Made by a program: the position numbers and the translations under genes
NCBI GenBank assembly: GCA_026874595.1
Contig: CM049322.1
Location: 23,533,400 to 23,597,399, forward strand
Reading direction: 5' to 3'
DNA: 64,000 nt
Source: Sipunculus nudus
Taxonomy: Eukaryota; Annelida; Sipuncula; Golfingiida; Sipunculidae
The notes under the pieces: model-generated
What the model saw: the letters and a program-made list of their open reading frames with translations, nothing else
The model's database searches: none
Told to the model about the DNA's origin: nothing
Shown here: one piece after another, positions 37,001 to 46,548 of the stretch
How positions within the stretch are numbered: position 1 is the stretch's first letter
Layout of the letters: each line of letters starts with the position of its first letter

Positions 37001-40000
37001 CTTGGATCCTGGACAGAACTGTGGTTTCTTTTAACATGTTTCCTAAAGGAATTGTAGTTTTTATATGATGCTCCACATTCTACACATGACACATTAAAAT
37101 AAGGGTGGGCTTTGTGTCTCTCAATTATGTGATGCGACAGCAATGGTTTAAGAGTAAATTGACAAGGACACAATGTGCACTGGAACAGTGGCTCCATTTC
37201 ACCCTGAAAGGATAAGACTAAATTACCTGGCCCAGTTCATTCTGTAGGATCCTGAGAAATGCTTTCTGTAAATCAATTTCAGGAAACATAGTCTTCACAT
37301 CCTCGAATTTTAGGCTCAAGAAAGCTTCTCCATCAATGAAGTTCTCTAAAAAAAAAATTCATTTGAATGGTGCATTCTACTACTCAAAGTGTCAAATTCA
37401 AACTTGACACAGTGAAAAGTATCAACACCCACTAATATTGTAAAATAAATAAAATTAACAACATGCCTTCTGTTGAATATAACATTAAATTGCATTATAA
37501 TAAGTAATTACTGACTACACAACCATAAATAATAGTACAAAGCATGTTGCATAACAATATTTATATGTCTGATATCTTTTGAACATATATGCAGAAGGTA
37601 TATCACATATTATAATACTACAAATAAAAGAGCAAACCGCTATTATAACTTATAAAGCTGTTATGATCATGTGTGGTGTTTGGATGGCCAAAAATAAAAC
37701 CAATTGAAACAAGAATATAACCATACAAAACCATCAACAGTGTCTCACCAGAGCAAATCTCTCATCTTGGATCTACTTGTCCATCTTACTTATTTGTAGA
37801 TATTTTAAAATGGTGGTTTATCATGAAAAAGTATTAATTGTATTTGTAACAAGGCCTACAGGCCCAATGTGTTTCTGGCATTATGCCAAAGTTGATAAAA
37901 TCTTGGCATGTTGCAAATACTGACAGAAAAAGAGCTATTGTTTACAAGGGTTTTTTTTCCAAGGTGATAAATTCATTAGTTTTTTTTTCAAATAAATTAA
38001 CAATAATAAAAAGATGTTTATTACATGCAAAGTCAGACCGATTCTCACTTGGTTCAGACCAATTCGGGGGAGGGGGGGGGGGGGTTAAGAGACCAACATA
38101 TGGATTGATTAAAATTTATATATATATATATATACTGTTATATATACAAAGGGGATACAAGTACCGACCAATCTTTGTACTTTGGGTGATAACTGAGGTG
38201 TGTGATGTCACAAGACCCAGTTGAGGCTATGTGAATAAAAGGGCCTACATCCCGCAGGCTTTGGTCAAGTACATATACTTGTACTTGGTACTTGAACTGA
38301 AGAACAAATATCTTGGTACTTGTACTTAAGAACAAATATCTGAGTACTTGTCCTGTACTTGTTCTTGGCAATTTTAACCAAGTACAGCCGTCGCTTGATT
38401 AAAACTGATATATATATACTATGGGAATATGGGCAGAGATTCATCATTATACTTTGGGTGATAACTGAGGTGTGTGATGTCACAAGACCCAGTTGTGGCT
38501 CTGTGAATAAATGGGCCTACATCCTACAGACTTTGGTTATGTACATGTACTTGTACTTGGTACTCATACTTAAGTACAAATATCTGAGTACCTGTCCTTT
38601 ACTTGTACTTGGCAATTTTAACCAAGTGCACCCATCGCTTGATAAAAACAGATACATATACTACAGGTATATGGGCAAAGATTCATCATTATATTTAGGG
38701 TGACCACTGAGGTGTGTGATGTTACTATACCTAGTTGTGGCTTGGTGAATAAATCGGCCTACATCCTACAGACTTTGGTTGAGTACATGTACTTGGTACT
38801 GGTACTTCAGTACAAATATCTGAGTTCTTGTCCTGTACCTGTACCTGGCACTTTTAACCAAATACAGTCCCTGTACTGTACTTGCACTTGCAATAAATGT
38901 ACTTGAAAAATCAAGTACTTGTCAAGAACAAGATTTTAAAAACAAACAAAAAACTAATATCCTTTTACCATAAACTTCTATGTTCTCACAGAAGCCAAAT
39001 TATGCAACCTGTTCCATATCCAGTGAATGATACAGATATAAACAATGTTTATTATACACAATAAAAGAACAATTAGAACAATTTGTGCATTTTCTTTATA
39101 CAAATGAATTAAATGATATGTTTTTGTACTTCATTACAGACTCCTGTACATGTACTTGAGTACACCTAAAAATTCTGTACTAGTACTTGGATTAATCCTT
39201 GCCAAAAATGTACTGGAAAAATCAAGTACTAGTCCGAATACTAAGCTGAGATACTTGTACTGCACGGTACCTTAATTGTAAGTGTACCTGTTGTTGACCA
39301 AGGCCTGTCACATGTCCCAGTGAGCTGGCCACAGCTTACAGTTGTTTCAGTCAGCAGGTACATACATGATACAGTCAGCAGGTATATATCATTTTTACTG
39401 CTAGTCTTGCATTCAGCCATGCAGGGTTACCAAAACAGGTATGTTCATAATCCGTCCTTTTTATGAGACATGGCAAACAGGTGTTTCATTAAATGTTATT
39501 TTCTTGCAAATACTGAAATATTATTTTATATTACCAGCTGGTATCTTGTCCTCCATGGTACAGTTACTAACATGTTAACTGGTCTCTGATCTAGAGATTG
39601 CAGGTTTGAATCCTACTTAGGATGACTTCTTGTATTCATTGATATTTCATGTTAGTATAAATGGCATGATTGCAGGGATCATGATGTCTGGTAATATACT
39701 AGTGCTACAAGTACCTGCTCACCTTCACTAGTGAACAGCCGTGTAGCAGCTAGTAATATACAAGGGATTTAAATACATGAAAACAAACAACAAATTTCTT
39801 TAATTTTAACATTCCAAAATGTAGACAAGATGCTGAACACTGTCAAAAGTAGGCCTACTGTGCATCAGTTTCATGTGCTGTCTGCTAGATAAATCAAATT
39901 TCAAGTGAATACACAAGAGCCACAACCTGGTGCGGGGGGGAGGGGGGGGGGGGAGTGGTGCTAAATCTATTGATGTGTTCACCACTTTTAAACAAATACT

Positions 40001-40253
40001 TGTGCACCATATAAAGTAGCAAATTAGGTAATGTAATATATATCTATATATTTTAACAATGTGCTCACATGTTGTGAACACCTTTCAAGTACTCATATGA
40101 ACCATATCTAAATATAAATCACGATAATTAAATACTGAGCCTACCTTTCAACCGCTTCTCAATCGCAGATTGCACGGCTCCGGCAAATTTCGTTCTTGCC
40201 CACTGACACACAGTATCGATGGTTGAATCAGACGTAATTTCGGTTTCTTCCAT
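28006..40253 (-). CDS. CACTA second protein: SAM-domain (SAMD3-like) gene, five exons, 481 aa
   Basis: Exons on the minus strand: 40,145-40,253 (starts MEETEITSDST), 37,227-37,345, 32,641-32,923, 31,017-31,642 and 28,006-28,314. All junctions are GT..AG (G|GTAGGC, CAG|GTAATT, G|GTATGT, TCT|GTAAGT) and keep one open frame of 1,446 nt. Exons 1-2 encode a SAM-like domain (VCQWARTKFAGAV, then FIDGEAFLSLKFEDVKTMFP). Exon 3 is a Pro-rich linker. Exon 4 has KYPLLIMEGKSSWQFF, SAKIRNTRNRRKEK, a long acidic/lysine helix region and TVLIEYPWLED. Exon 5 has SSVFIVDKGEVRSSVI and LNLTYPLPNMQLLNLLQENC. This order matches proteins annotated as SAMD3-like in fish and invertebrates, which I take to be the second protein of EnSpm elements. 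The frame is intact throughout, unlike the transposase. Its exact role in transposition is unknown. Confidence 0.75.
28620..29715. repeat. Inverted, diverged relative of the 25-26.4-kb repeat
   Basis: Ends with AGTCGCTTGTCAACTACCTG and TATTCTAGTTTTAC, the reverse complement of the left edge at 24,967. Internal units carry GCACAGC(A/G)TC, TCACTCATATCTC and GGTGGC(G/T)CCACC variants. It is older than the 25-kb copy, since the palindromes are mutated (GGTGGCTCCACC, GGTGGTGCCACC). Confidence 0.65.
29716..30940. other. CACTA intron 4 remainder
   Basis: No exon or ORF with support. It contains a poly-C run (~30,830-30,845) and a TAGTCAGCTTATAGTCAGCT repeat fragment near 30,925. Confidence 0.5.
32930..34790. 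other. CACTA intron 2, 3' part
   Basis: AT-rich sequence without supported exons. A stranded TAGCTCAG..GTCAACTGAGC repeat end lies at about 34,690-34,755. Confidence 0.5.
34801..37197 (-). pseudogene. EnSpm/CACTA-like transposase with N-terminal C2H2 fingers, one in-frame TAG
   Basis: A single uninterrupted exon frame of 799 codons apart from TAG at 35,458-35,460. Residues ~5-60 form two C2H2-type fingers (FQCTLCPCQF and VSCVECGASY, each followed by His pairs). The core has three acidic motifs expected of a DDE/D enzyme: YYDDLEIANP (about residue 270), FSGDNLALH (about 350) and LLHDPMHIFFEG (about 450). The segment beyond the stop (34,801-35,457) continues in frame with YPDYATIPKIHYMVH and FGPLRAHWCMRFEGKN, a conserved C-terminal feature of this transposase group. 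The start ATG at 37,197 follows a splice acceptor (CTTTCAG, ending at 37,204). The TAG splits the protein after residue 579, so this copy probably makes a truncated enzyme unless read through. Confidence 0.8.
37203..37226 (-). promoter_or_regulatory. Donor and acceptor only 22 bases apart at the SAM exon/transposase boundary
   Basis: The SAM exon 2 ends with a donor (CAG|GTAATT, GT at 37,226-37,225). Only ~22 nt further is an acceptor (CTTTCAG ending at 37,204), 6 nt before the transposase ATG. The two sites are too close to be used together, so the acceptor would have to pair with an upstream donor such as that of exon 1 (40,144). This would give alternative transcripts for the two proteins. 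Confidence 0.45.
38170..38930. repeat. Three diverged tandem units of ~240-270 bp
   Basis: Units begin near 38,189, 38,460 and 38,701 with ACTGAGGTGTGTGATGT and continue to CCTACATCC, ACTTTGGT and a run of TACTTGTACTTGGTACT. A long tail of GTACTTG-type simple repeat continues to ~39,270. Lies in intron 1 of the SAM-domain gene. Confidence 0.75.
39280..40140. other. CACTA intron 1, distal part
   Basis: No exon found. Contains a G run (~39,935-39,952) and a short tRNA-like B-box segment near 39,600 that could not be folded into a tRNA. Confidence 0.45.
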
Positions 40254-40379
40254 GACTTTGTGAGGCAGCAGAACATTAAAAAACAGTTGCAGCGTTCCGT
40301 CAGAACATTTTCTTCCTTCCGAGACTTCTCCCGCCCGTTATTGAAAAGGACAAATATAACGCCCGTTGTGACTTATGTC

Positions 40380-40560
40380 GCACCAGAAAACGCTTGTAAA
40401 ACACGTTTGAGACGTGTGTACTTCTTGTAAACACGTTTCTGGTGTTTCGATCACGGAAAATTTTCATGAGCTGAGTTCCAGGTGTTTCGAAACATGTCTA
40501 TTGTTCAAACGTGTTTCTATATGAAACACCACCATGGATTTTAAAACACTTGCGAAACGG
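40380..40560. repeat. Right subterminal repeat array of the CACTA element
   Basis: Alternating ACACGTTT, AAACACGT, GTGTTTCGA and AAACATGT motifs, matching the left array, directly inside the right terminus. Confidence 0.75.
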
Positions 40561-40576
40561 CACTTTTTAGAGTGTA

Positions 40577-40895
40577 TACATTCTCACACCGCCGCCCAAA
40601 CCGTGTTTAGGTTTGGTGCCACGGACTTTTCCTATCGAGTTGATCCCACGACACACGTATGAACACACACATTAAAGCAACAAGATTTTATACATTTTAC
40701 AAAGCGTTTATTTTTATAATACAAAGCTTTTTTTTATAGATTAAAAATGCGGTTATAATTCATTATGTACAAACACATAAAATTTAAGAATAATAAGAAA
40801 TAAATCGTCCATAAATTTACAATAATTATGTAACACAGTTGAAATGGTAAAAATCAGTTCTTTTTCATGACGGTGTTGGAGCGTAGACTCCCGCC
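40577..40895. other. Polinton sequence resuming after the CACTA insertion
   Basis: Should hold the original 5' region of the core-type gene cut at 19,583. On the minus strand a short Gly-rich open stretch (KHGLGGGVR) precedes the junction. An AT-rich 3' UTR-like region separates this from the membrane protein gene. Confidence 0.4.
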
Positions 40896-41225
40896 TTAGG
40901 CGCCGGGCTCGTCAACAGAATCGAAATGGGGGACCAGCGGAGGAGCGACATTAGATACATAGTTCTTTTCATGTTGGTCGTTTTTAATGGTTTTCCGAAT
41001 TTTCCCCAACACGACACCCATCACGGAACACAGCAGGGCCGTCCAGACAGCTTTGTCTTCAGCGTAGCGGGTGTTGTCCTTGTAGAAACTGGGAGGTCTG
41101 GTAGAGAGAAAGACGATCATGCCGAGCGAGACCCCGGCTATACCCATGGCTATCATGTACTGCGTGGCCAGGGCGCAGAAAGTTTCCAGCCCTTTGTATT
41201 TGTAGTTTTTAGCGGAGAAAGGCAT
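40896..41225 (-). CDS. Small two-pass membrane protein of the Polinton, 109 aa
   Basis: Starts MPFSAKNYKYKGLETF. There are two hydrophobic segments, about residues 20-42 (MIAMGIAGVSLGMIVFL) and 62-78 (WTALLCSVMGVVLG), with a Lys-rich turn (GKIRKTIKN) and a Pro-rich C-tail. The ATG is 6 nt beyond the stop of the preceding polymerase-type ORF, typical of the tight packing of these elements. No lesion is visible. A role in virion-membrane or cell-membrane interaction is only an inference from topology. Confidence 0.6.
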   Translation of the reverse strand: MPFSAKNYKYKGLETFCALATQYMIAMGIAGVSLGMIVFLSTRPPSFYKDNTRYAEDKAVWTALLCSVMGVVLGKIRKTIKNDQHEKNYVSNVAPPLVPHFDSVDEPGA

Positions 41226-41231
41226 GTTGCT

Positions 41232-42584
41232 TTATTCAGGTTTATCAACCAACTGAAGTTCGTTCCTGTACCTCCTGCCTTTAAGCAAGTTTTTTGTTTC
41301 TGAGTTGCGCATGGAATACAAGACCCTAGGGGTCCAGTTTTCGTCATCTTTTATCACCTGCATAAAACATTCATGTTGTTCCAATTCATCAACTGTTTTC
41401 TCTTGCTTACATATCTTACATATAATTTTGCCACATTTATGTTCTTTCTTTTTGAAAGTATAATAACAGCTAAAGAAATTTCTCACATACTTTTGCCAAC
41501 TTACATCGCGGTATCATACCCATCTGACATTTTTGATGATTTTCATAACAAACTTCACCTCTAAATTTGAAACCACAGTCACCGCAAGGAACTAAATTTT
41601 CTTCTTTCACAAATTTACATGCAGGAAAAAAACCACACATATTACAACCTCCTGGGCATGTGTGTACTTTCTGAAAACCCTTTTGACATCTGTCGCAAAA
41701 TTTTTCACTGTTCACGTGTTTTCTAATATCTTTTATAACCATAGAATGCTTACCATCAACCAGGATATTGACAAATGTTTTACAATTTTTCTTCGGTGTA
41801 TCTTAAGCCTGATTTGTGTCCATGTAAGTTGTGTACACTCGAAGTCCTTCATCTTCTCTGAGCGCTTTGTCAAATTTCTCATAAGACTTGTAGGTGCAAC
41901 CGCTTAACTTCAATTCTTCTATAGAAACACCTGCTTTCCGACACAAGTTTACAACCGCAGAATTCATCTCCGCCCTTTTCGTCTGGATCTTCCTTTTAAA
42001 TTGAGGTTTAGTGCCTATTTTATTCCATGCTTGAGCATACACAATAGCCCCTGAAACACACATACCTTCATCCTGTTTTAAAAAATCTTTGGGGTCCAAA
42101 TAAGTTCTTTTTCTTAGTTTCACATATGTTTTAATGTCCATACCTCTCAAAGGTTTGAACTTACAGGAAAAACCTCTAGGACCGGTCATTTCAACGTGTT
42201 TTACTTCTATTTTAAATTCACTCTCCAAACTGAAAGAAGTATTGGACTGCATTGTAGCTTCCACCTGGTTCATAAATTTCTCTAATGTTAAGTCTCTTTT
42301 CTCATCCATTTCGTATTTAAATTCTCATTTCTCAAAGTAGGAGTTTCTATATGTAATTGTACATAGTCTTGAGGTTTAGCATCTTTGAACAAATGCTTGA
42401 AAATACTCTTAAACAAGGATTTCACAGCCCTTACTGTTGTTTTTTTCTCGAAATATTTAATGTTTGAAAAAACTCTACGCACATGTCCATTTTTGTCGAA
42501 CCTTGGAAATCTGTGACTGGATATTGTTTCTGAACGAAATTTCATCCTGTTCAACATAATGTAATTTCCTCGCTCCATTTTCAT
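41232..42584 (-). pseudogene. N-terminal part of a Polinton-type DNA polymerase B gene, catalytic region absent
   Basis: The ATG is at 42,584, 26 nt after a TATA box. The first stretch (98 aa) has DYVQLHIETPTLRNENL. After a frameshift near 42.3 kb come HVEMTGPRGFSCKFKPLRG, MDIKTYVKLRKRTYLDPKDF and AYKSYEK-like sequence, the segment that precedes the catalytic domain in Polinton/adintovirus PolB. TAA at 41,803 interrupts it, and the same frame continues (NCKTFVNILVDGKHSMVIKD) into cysteine-rich motifs (CDRCQKGF, CNMCGFFPAC, CGDCGFKF, CKICKQE). Another frame change lies near 41.48 kb. The ORF ends about 50 residues after the last Cys cluster. The exonuclease and polymerase motifs (for example YxDTDS) are nowhere in the element. 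A protein-primed replication role is therefore lost, unless the N-terminal part has its own function. Confidence 0.7.
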
Positions 42585-42609
42585 GTGACACTATCTGATT
42601 GTTCGAGTT

Positions 42610-42617
42610 TATTTATA
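42610..42617 (-). promoter_or_regulatory. TATA box for the polymerase-type gene
   Basis: TATAAATA on the minus strand, 26 nt before the ATG at 42,584, which implies a very short leader. Confidence 0.6.
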
Positions 42618-43007
42618 GGCTAAGATAATCACCAGGACAGGCAAATCTATCCAAATTACCAAAATCTATCTTGTTGCAGAGCTGTTAATACATTAACAAG
42701 CAACCCTTGTGACACTAATCACACATTTCCACAGGATGTAAAAACCACGCCAGACAAAATCCCATTAATACATTAACATTACAATAGATCCTTGTGATAC
42801 TAATATGACACTTCCACGGAAAAATACCACACTGATCGTTTCCACACATGTATAGCTTGCATCACGCGTTTGTCATTTTGAAATCAACCAATGAACAATT
42901 TTTGACCACTTTTCTCTCACCGGATTATCGTCATATCCGATATACATTAACATGTTTTCTAACCAATCAAATTTACGCATTTTCCCCGCACTTTCATGCT
43001 TCTACAG

Positions 43008-43015
43008 TATAAATA
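43008..43015 (+). promoter_or_regulatory. TATA box for the plus-strand gene pair
   Basis: TATAAATA about 115 nt upstream of the ATG at 43,130, with CCAAT-like motifs upstream. Confidence 0.55.
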
Positions 43016-43129
43016 ATTCACCCTGCTTCTAACCTACAGCTAGCTCAAGCTAACTACAGCATTCGACACAGCTATTCTACAACACACCAAGTTTTAATTT
43101 TTGCACAACTGCAGAAATTACAAGTTACA

Positions 43130-44402
43130 ATGGAAGCTGAACAAGTTCAAACTCCTGTTGGTCAGAAGAAAGTGCCAGCCCAGAGAGATGACATGATGCA
43201 GAAAAAAGTCAAGCAACTACCCCTCAAACTGGCAAAACTTCAAGAGGGCTTTCGTAAAGTTCAGCAGAGGTTTACTGGGCTGATAGTTAACCATGGTAAG
43301 GAAGTAAATCCTGGTATGGTGCAGGGGATCCAAAAAGGCATGGATTTCCATACCATGGGAATCAAAGAGACTATCGAACAGCTAAAGAAAGTTGATCTGC
43401 TGCCTGACGAATGTACAGATTGCCGTGAAGAGATCTGCAACCTCCAATACAGCGCTGGAGGGGGGGGGGGGGGCAAGACATCCTAGGAAAACTCGTTGAC
43501 CAGATAGAAGAAAATATAACGCTGATTATGCATACCAACAACCAAGTGGGCTACGAAATCGCCAATCGCAGAAAGAAAGCGGGAGAAAAACTGCATGGGA
43601 CCTCCGATCTGGCCAAAGTGTTTGCTGATATTGTCAATACCCATTTGGACGCACCCGACCCCGCCTACCATGAAACTCTTCACGAACAGGTAAGCAACAA
43701 TTTTCGGCAAACCTTTAGTTTAGACGACCAGTACAATGTTTTGAATCGTGCCTGCCCCTCATGCAAAGAAATTCACATTCCTTCAGATTCAGACCTACTT
43801 GAAAAAATTGCCCAAGAACTCCAAAATTATGTTGGCCCCCTTTCCCACAAAAAGTTTCCCCAAGAATGGGTTCCCTGTTGATTTTGTTTGGGATATGCAA
43901 AATTACACCCCGACACAAATTTCTGAATTTCAACAAGAATATCTGGACGAAGCTATTGAGTGCTTAAAAGATAAATTTCAAGAACCTTTCCTTTCTATGA
44001 ACCAAGCATGCCCTTTAACATTTACACCAACATGCAATGGTGTAAATGTCACCCTCTCCTGCGTCGATATTCAGGCGGTTGTATCTTTTGACCTATTGAC
44101 CCAAAACCAGCCAATCGTTTATGTTTATGGAAACCACACAAAACCTGTCGAAATTATGACCCTTGCAAGATTTACCAATGTTTTTTTCATTTTCCAACCT
44201 GCACGACATTAATCACCTCCTTTCATTGCTTTATGGTTTTAAACCTCGGGAAAATACAACTCAGTTTGCCCCTCATCCAATGAGCGGGTATTTCACACCC
44301 AACAGAGCTCTGATTGATCAAGAGAAAGAACTGTTCTGTGCTGCATGTTCTCAAAAAGAACATGAACACAGAATACAATTTATCATAAACCCTTTCAAAT
44401 AA
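43130..44402 (+). pseudogene. Unrecognised right-arm gene 1, three frame changes
   Basis: Starts MEAEQVQTPVGQKKVPAQRD. The first 110 residues are helical and charged, with a CTDCREEIC cysteine cluster. A run of 14 G (43,460-43,473) then shifts the frame. Coding continues through HTNNQVGYEIANRRKKAGEK and a further CPSC motif, changes frame again around 43.85 kb (NYTPTQISEFQQEYLDEAIE) and once more at a T run near 44.18 kb, ending IQFIINPFK. Each segment is long and free of stops, so this was one gene of ~420 codons. No family is recognised. Homopolymer-associated shifts may be real decay or read errors; the G run is a typical mutable site. Confidence 0.55.
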
Positions 44403-44415
44403 AAATTAACTATCA

Positions 44416-45436
44416 ATGAACAACTTTCAACCCCTTAGAGAAAACATTGGTCAAATCTATGGAGTTTCAATTTTTGCCCTTACTTAAAAAAATGTATGAT
44501 CATGAATCTTTCACTCACTTGCTGTTTAAACCCTCAGAAAAAATCATGCACCGCCTGAATATCCTGCAACAATGCAGTCAAGAATTGCCCCACCGTTCTG
44601 TACCAAAATTTGAACAAATTCTCCTCTCCTCCCATAATGAAGTCATGTTCAGATTAATGACTCAAAAAATTTCCACATACGCTAAACATTTGATTTCATT
44701 GAATGCTTTACTCTGTGACCCACCCAAATTCTGCAAAAATCAATTAGCTATATTTCCACCCCACCTTCTTTCTGGTTCTCCTTGGATTGACACTCATACC
44801 CAGGAAATAATAAACTGGGGAGTGTCATTCCAGAAAGCATGGTTCAACAGTCTACACCAGAACGCCACCCTCTATGAAACTCTCCTCACTTCCACACCTT
44901 ATGCTTTTGCTTCTGTGGCACGTGCTTTTGAGCCTGATGTTCTGACACCCTCCAATTTTCCAACCATTTTTGCTCACATCTTCACCATCCCCCTGACGGC
45001 ATCTGTTTCAGCTATGGGTCCTAATGTTGAAAAAATTCCACACGACATGGTAACACCCATGTCCAAAATCGACACAGAACCTTTCCCCTTAGACTCCCTT
45101 ATTGATGCCACAGATTCCATCCAACAAACCTTTTTCCAACAAATAGCCCATGATAAAATAATCCAAACGAAGCCGAAAATTGTTGCAAAAATCACCTGTA
45201 CATGTGATGAAAACTTGGAAAACGCTAAATTATTATACCAAGATCAAAGAGATAATTTCGCCGAAGAAATGGAAGTGCTAGAGGCTTTGAGATTGACACC
45301 TCAACAATTTGAAACCGCATCGGATGTTGAAAAACTCGGAATAATCACGCTGGATGGTGATGTATCTCAATTTGCATGGGATGTTGAGAGTAGTGAAGAA
45401 GAAGATGATAATACAGACTTTGTTCCTATTAATTGA
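44416..45436 (+). pseudogene. Unrecognised right-arm gene 2, ~340 aa, acidic tail, possible early frameshift
   Basis: An ATG at 44,416 opens MNNFQPLRENIGQIYGVS and runs to a T run near 44.47 kb. From there the main frame (first Met at 44,459, MEFQFLPLLKKMYDHE) stays open for ~326 residues to 45,436. The protein is helical, with a short CTCDENLENA motif and an acidic C-terminus (SSEEEDDNTDF). It follows gene 1 by 13 nt and probably shares its promoter. If the 44,459 start is used the gene is intact. No family is recognised; the position next to the TIR suggests an accessory or early function. Confidence 0.5.
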
Positions 45437-46040
45437 ATGAAAGATTATTGTTGCATAAAATGGAAAATGTTGTAAAAATGATAGTTCATATATCATTTAA
45501 TGTTCATATTGTTTAATTTGTTGAAACTATTTAAGAAGAAATGTGTGATTTTTTTTAAGAGAACTTGATTGTATAATGTATTTCATCATATAATGGAAAA
45601 CTGTTTATTTTTTACCATAAAGTGTATTTTTAGATATTCAATGTTTTGATTGCTGTAGTAAGCTTGAGCTAGTTCAAACATTTTTTTTTATTTAAAAACA
45701 AAAAACAAAAAACAAACGTAAATGAGGTCTAAATCGAATGATTAAAACAGTACATAATATTGAAATGAAGAAAATAAAAGCTGACAAATATTGAAAGAAA
45801 CAAAACATGCAAGAAAAACAACTGTGGGAAAATCTGTCATTAAAAAATCTTTATTTCACACTATTTTTACGTACTGTTCCATTATTCAAGTTTAGAGGTT
45901 AACATGAAAGTGAATGCGAGTGAAAAAATAAGAGTTCGAGAAACTCAAACCTTCAAATCCCCCCTCCAGCTCGCCTCTATCACGATCCTTCAGAACAAAA
46001 AAAAAATCACTCCCAATCATGTCCGTAACACCATATTTTT
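45437..46040. other. 3' region of right-arm genes with a degenerate TIR-like copy
   Basis: AT-rich 3' UTR-like sequence. At 45,905-45,990 a phrase with GAGTTCGAGAAACTCAAACC resembles the inner part of the adjacent TIR, an older partial duplication. Confidence 0.5.
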
Positions 46041-46548
46041 ATGTATGAAAAAATGAACGTGCGAGTGCGAAGGCGAAAGTTCGAGAAAACCCGACCTCCA
46101 AATCTCCCCACAAGTCCGCCTGCCACACGGCCCACTCTATGAAAAGCAGGTCCCAGGTCCCCCGAATTCCTTCACACAACCCTGTCCTTAACTCCTTGAA
46201 ATGGTGAAAACAGACCTGAACGCTAGTAACACAGACTGAAACAACATATGGCACCCGGCTCTAATGCCCTATAAGCCAAACCACTCTGTTTACCATGAAA
46301 AAACACTAGGCCCACCAACCACATCCTGTAAAGCAATTATCATGAGCTCGAGAACCCCGGACCCTGAAATCAGTCAACAGCCCCGCACCGCACACGCTCT
46401 CACAACAGGAAATCAGGACAAAAATCCCCGATCTCAAATAGAAATCGGTCCGTCCGCTATCCCCTAACCACGGTTTCACAGGAAATCAGGACAAAAAATC
46501 CCCGATCTCAAACAGAAATCTGTCTGTCCTTAATCCCCTACCCTACTA

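Larger units (their letters stand above)
19583..40574. mobile_element. CACTA/EnSpm-type DNA transposon, ~21 kb, inserted in the Polinton
   Basis: Left end CACTGTAAAAGCTG and right end, on the other strand, CACTCTAAAAAGTG, form an imperfect ~23-bp TIR ending at CGTTTCGC or TGTTTCGC. TA flanks both ends (19,581-19,582 and 40,575-40,576), fitting the 2-3-bp target duplication of CACTA elements. Both subterminal regions (19,600-20,060 and 40,380-40,560) are packed with inverted copies of ACATGTTT, ACACGTTT and AAACACC motifs, the usual transposase-binding arrangement. Inside are a C2H2/EnSpm-like transposase and a SAM-domain second protein, the two-gene content of metazoan EnSpm elements. The insertion splits the minus-strand gene block of the Polinton and is therefore younger than it. 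Confidence 0.85.
42585..43129. promoter_or_regulatory. Divergent promoter region between the two right-arm gene blocks
   Basis: Separates the minus-strand polymerase-type gene from the plus-strand pair. It has TATA boxes facing outward (42,610-42,617 minus; 43,008-43,015 plus) and AACCAAT CCAAT-box-like motifs near 42,886 and 42,961. Two copies of a short phrase (ATTAATACATTAACA or a variant) lie at 42,684 and 42,764. Confidence 0.55.

Noticed and set aside
39560-39625. tRNA-like segment with GGTTTGAATCC
   Set aside because: Only a B-box-like match; no acceptor stem or anticodon arm could be built. At most a decayed tRNA-derived SINE.
43451-43486. GGGGGGKT-like nucleotide-binding loop in right-arm gene 1
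   Set aside because: The glycines come from the 14-G run at a frameshift, so the apparent P-loop is an artefact.
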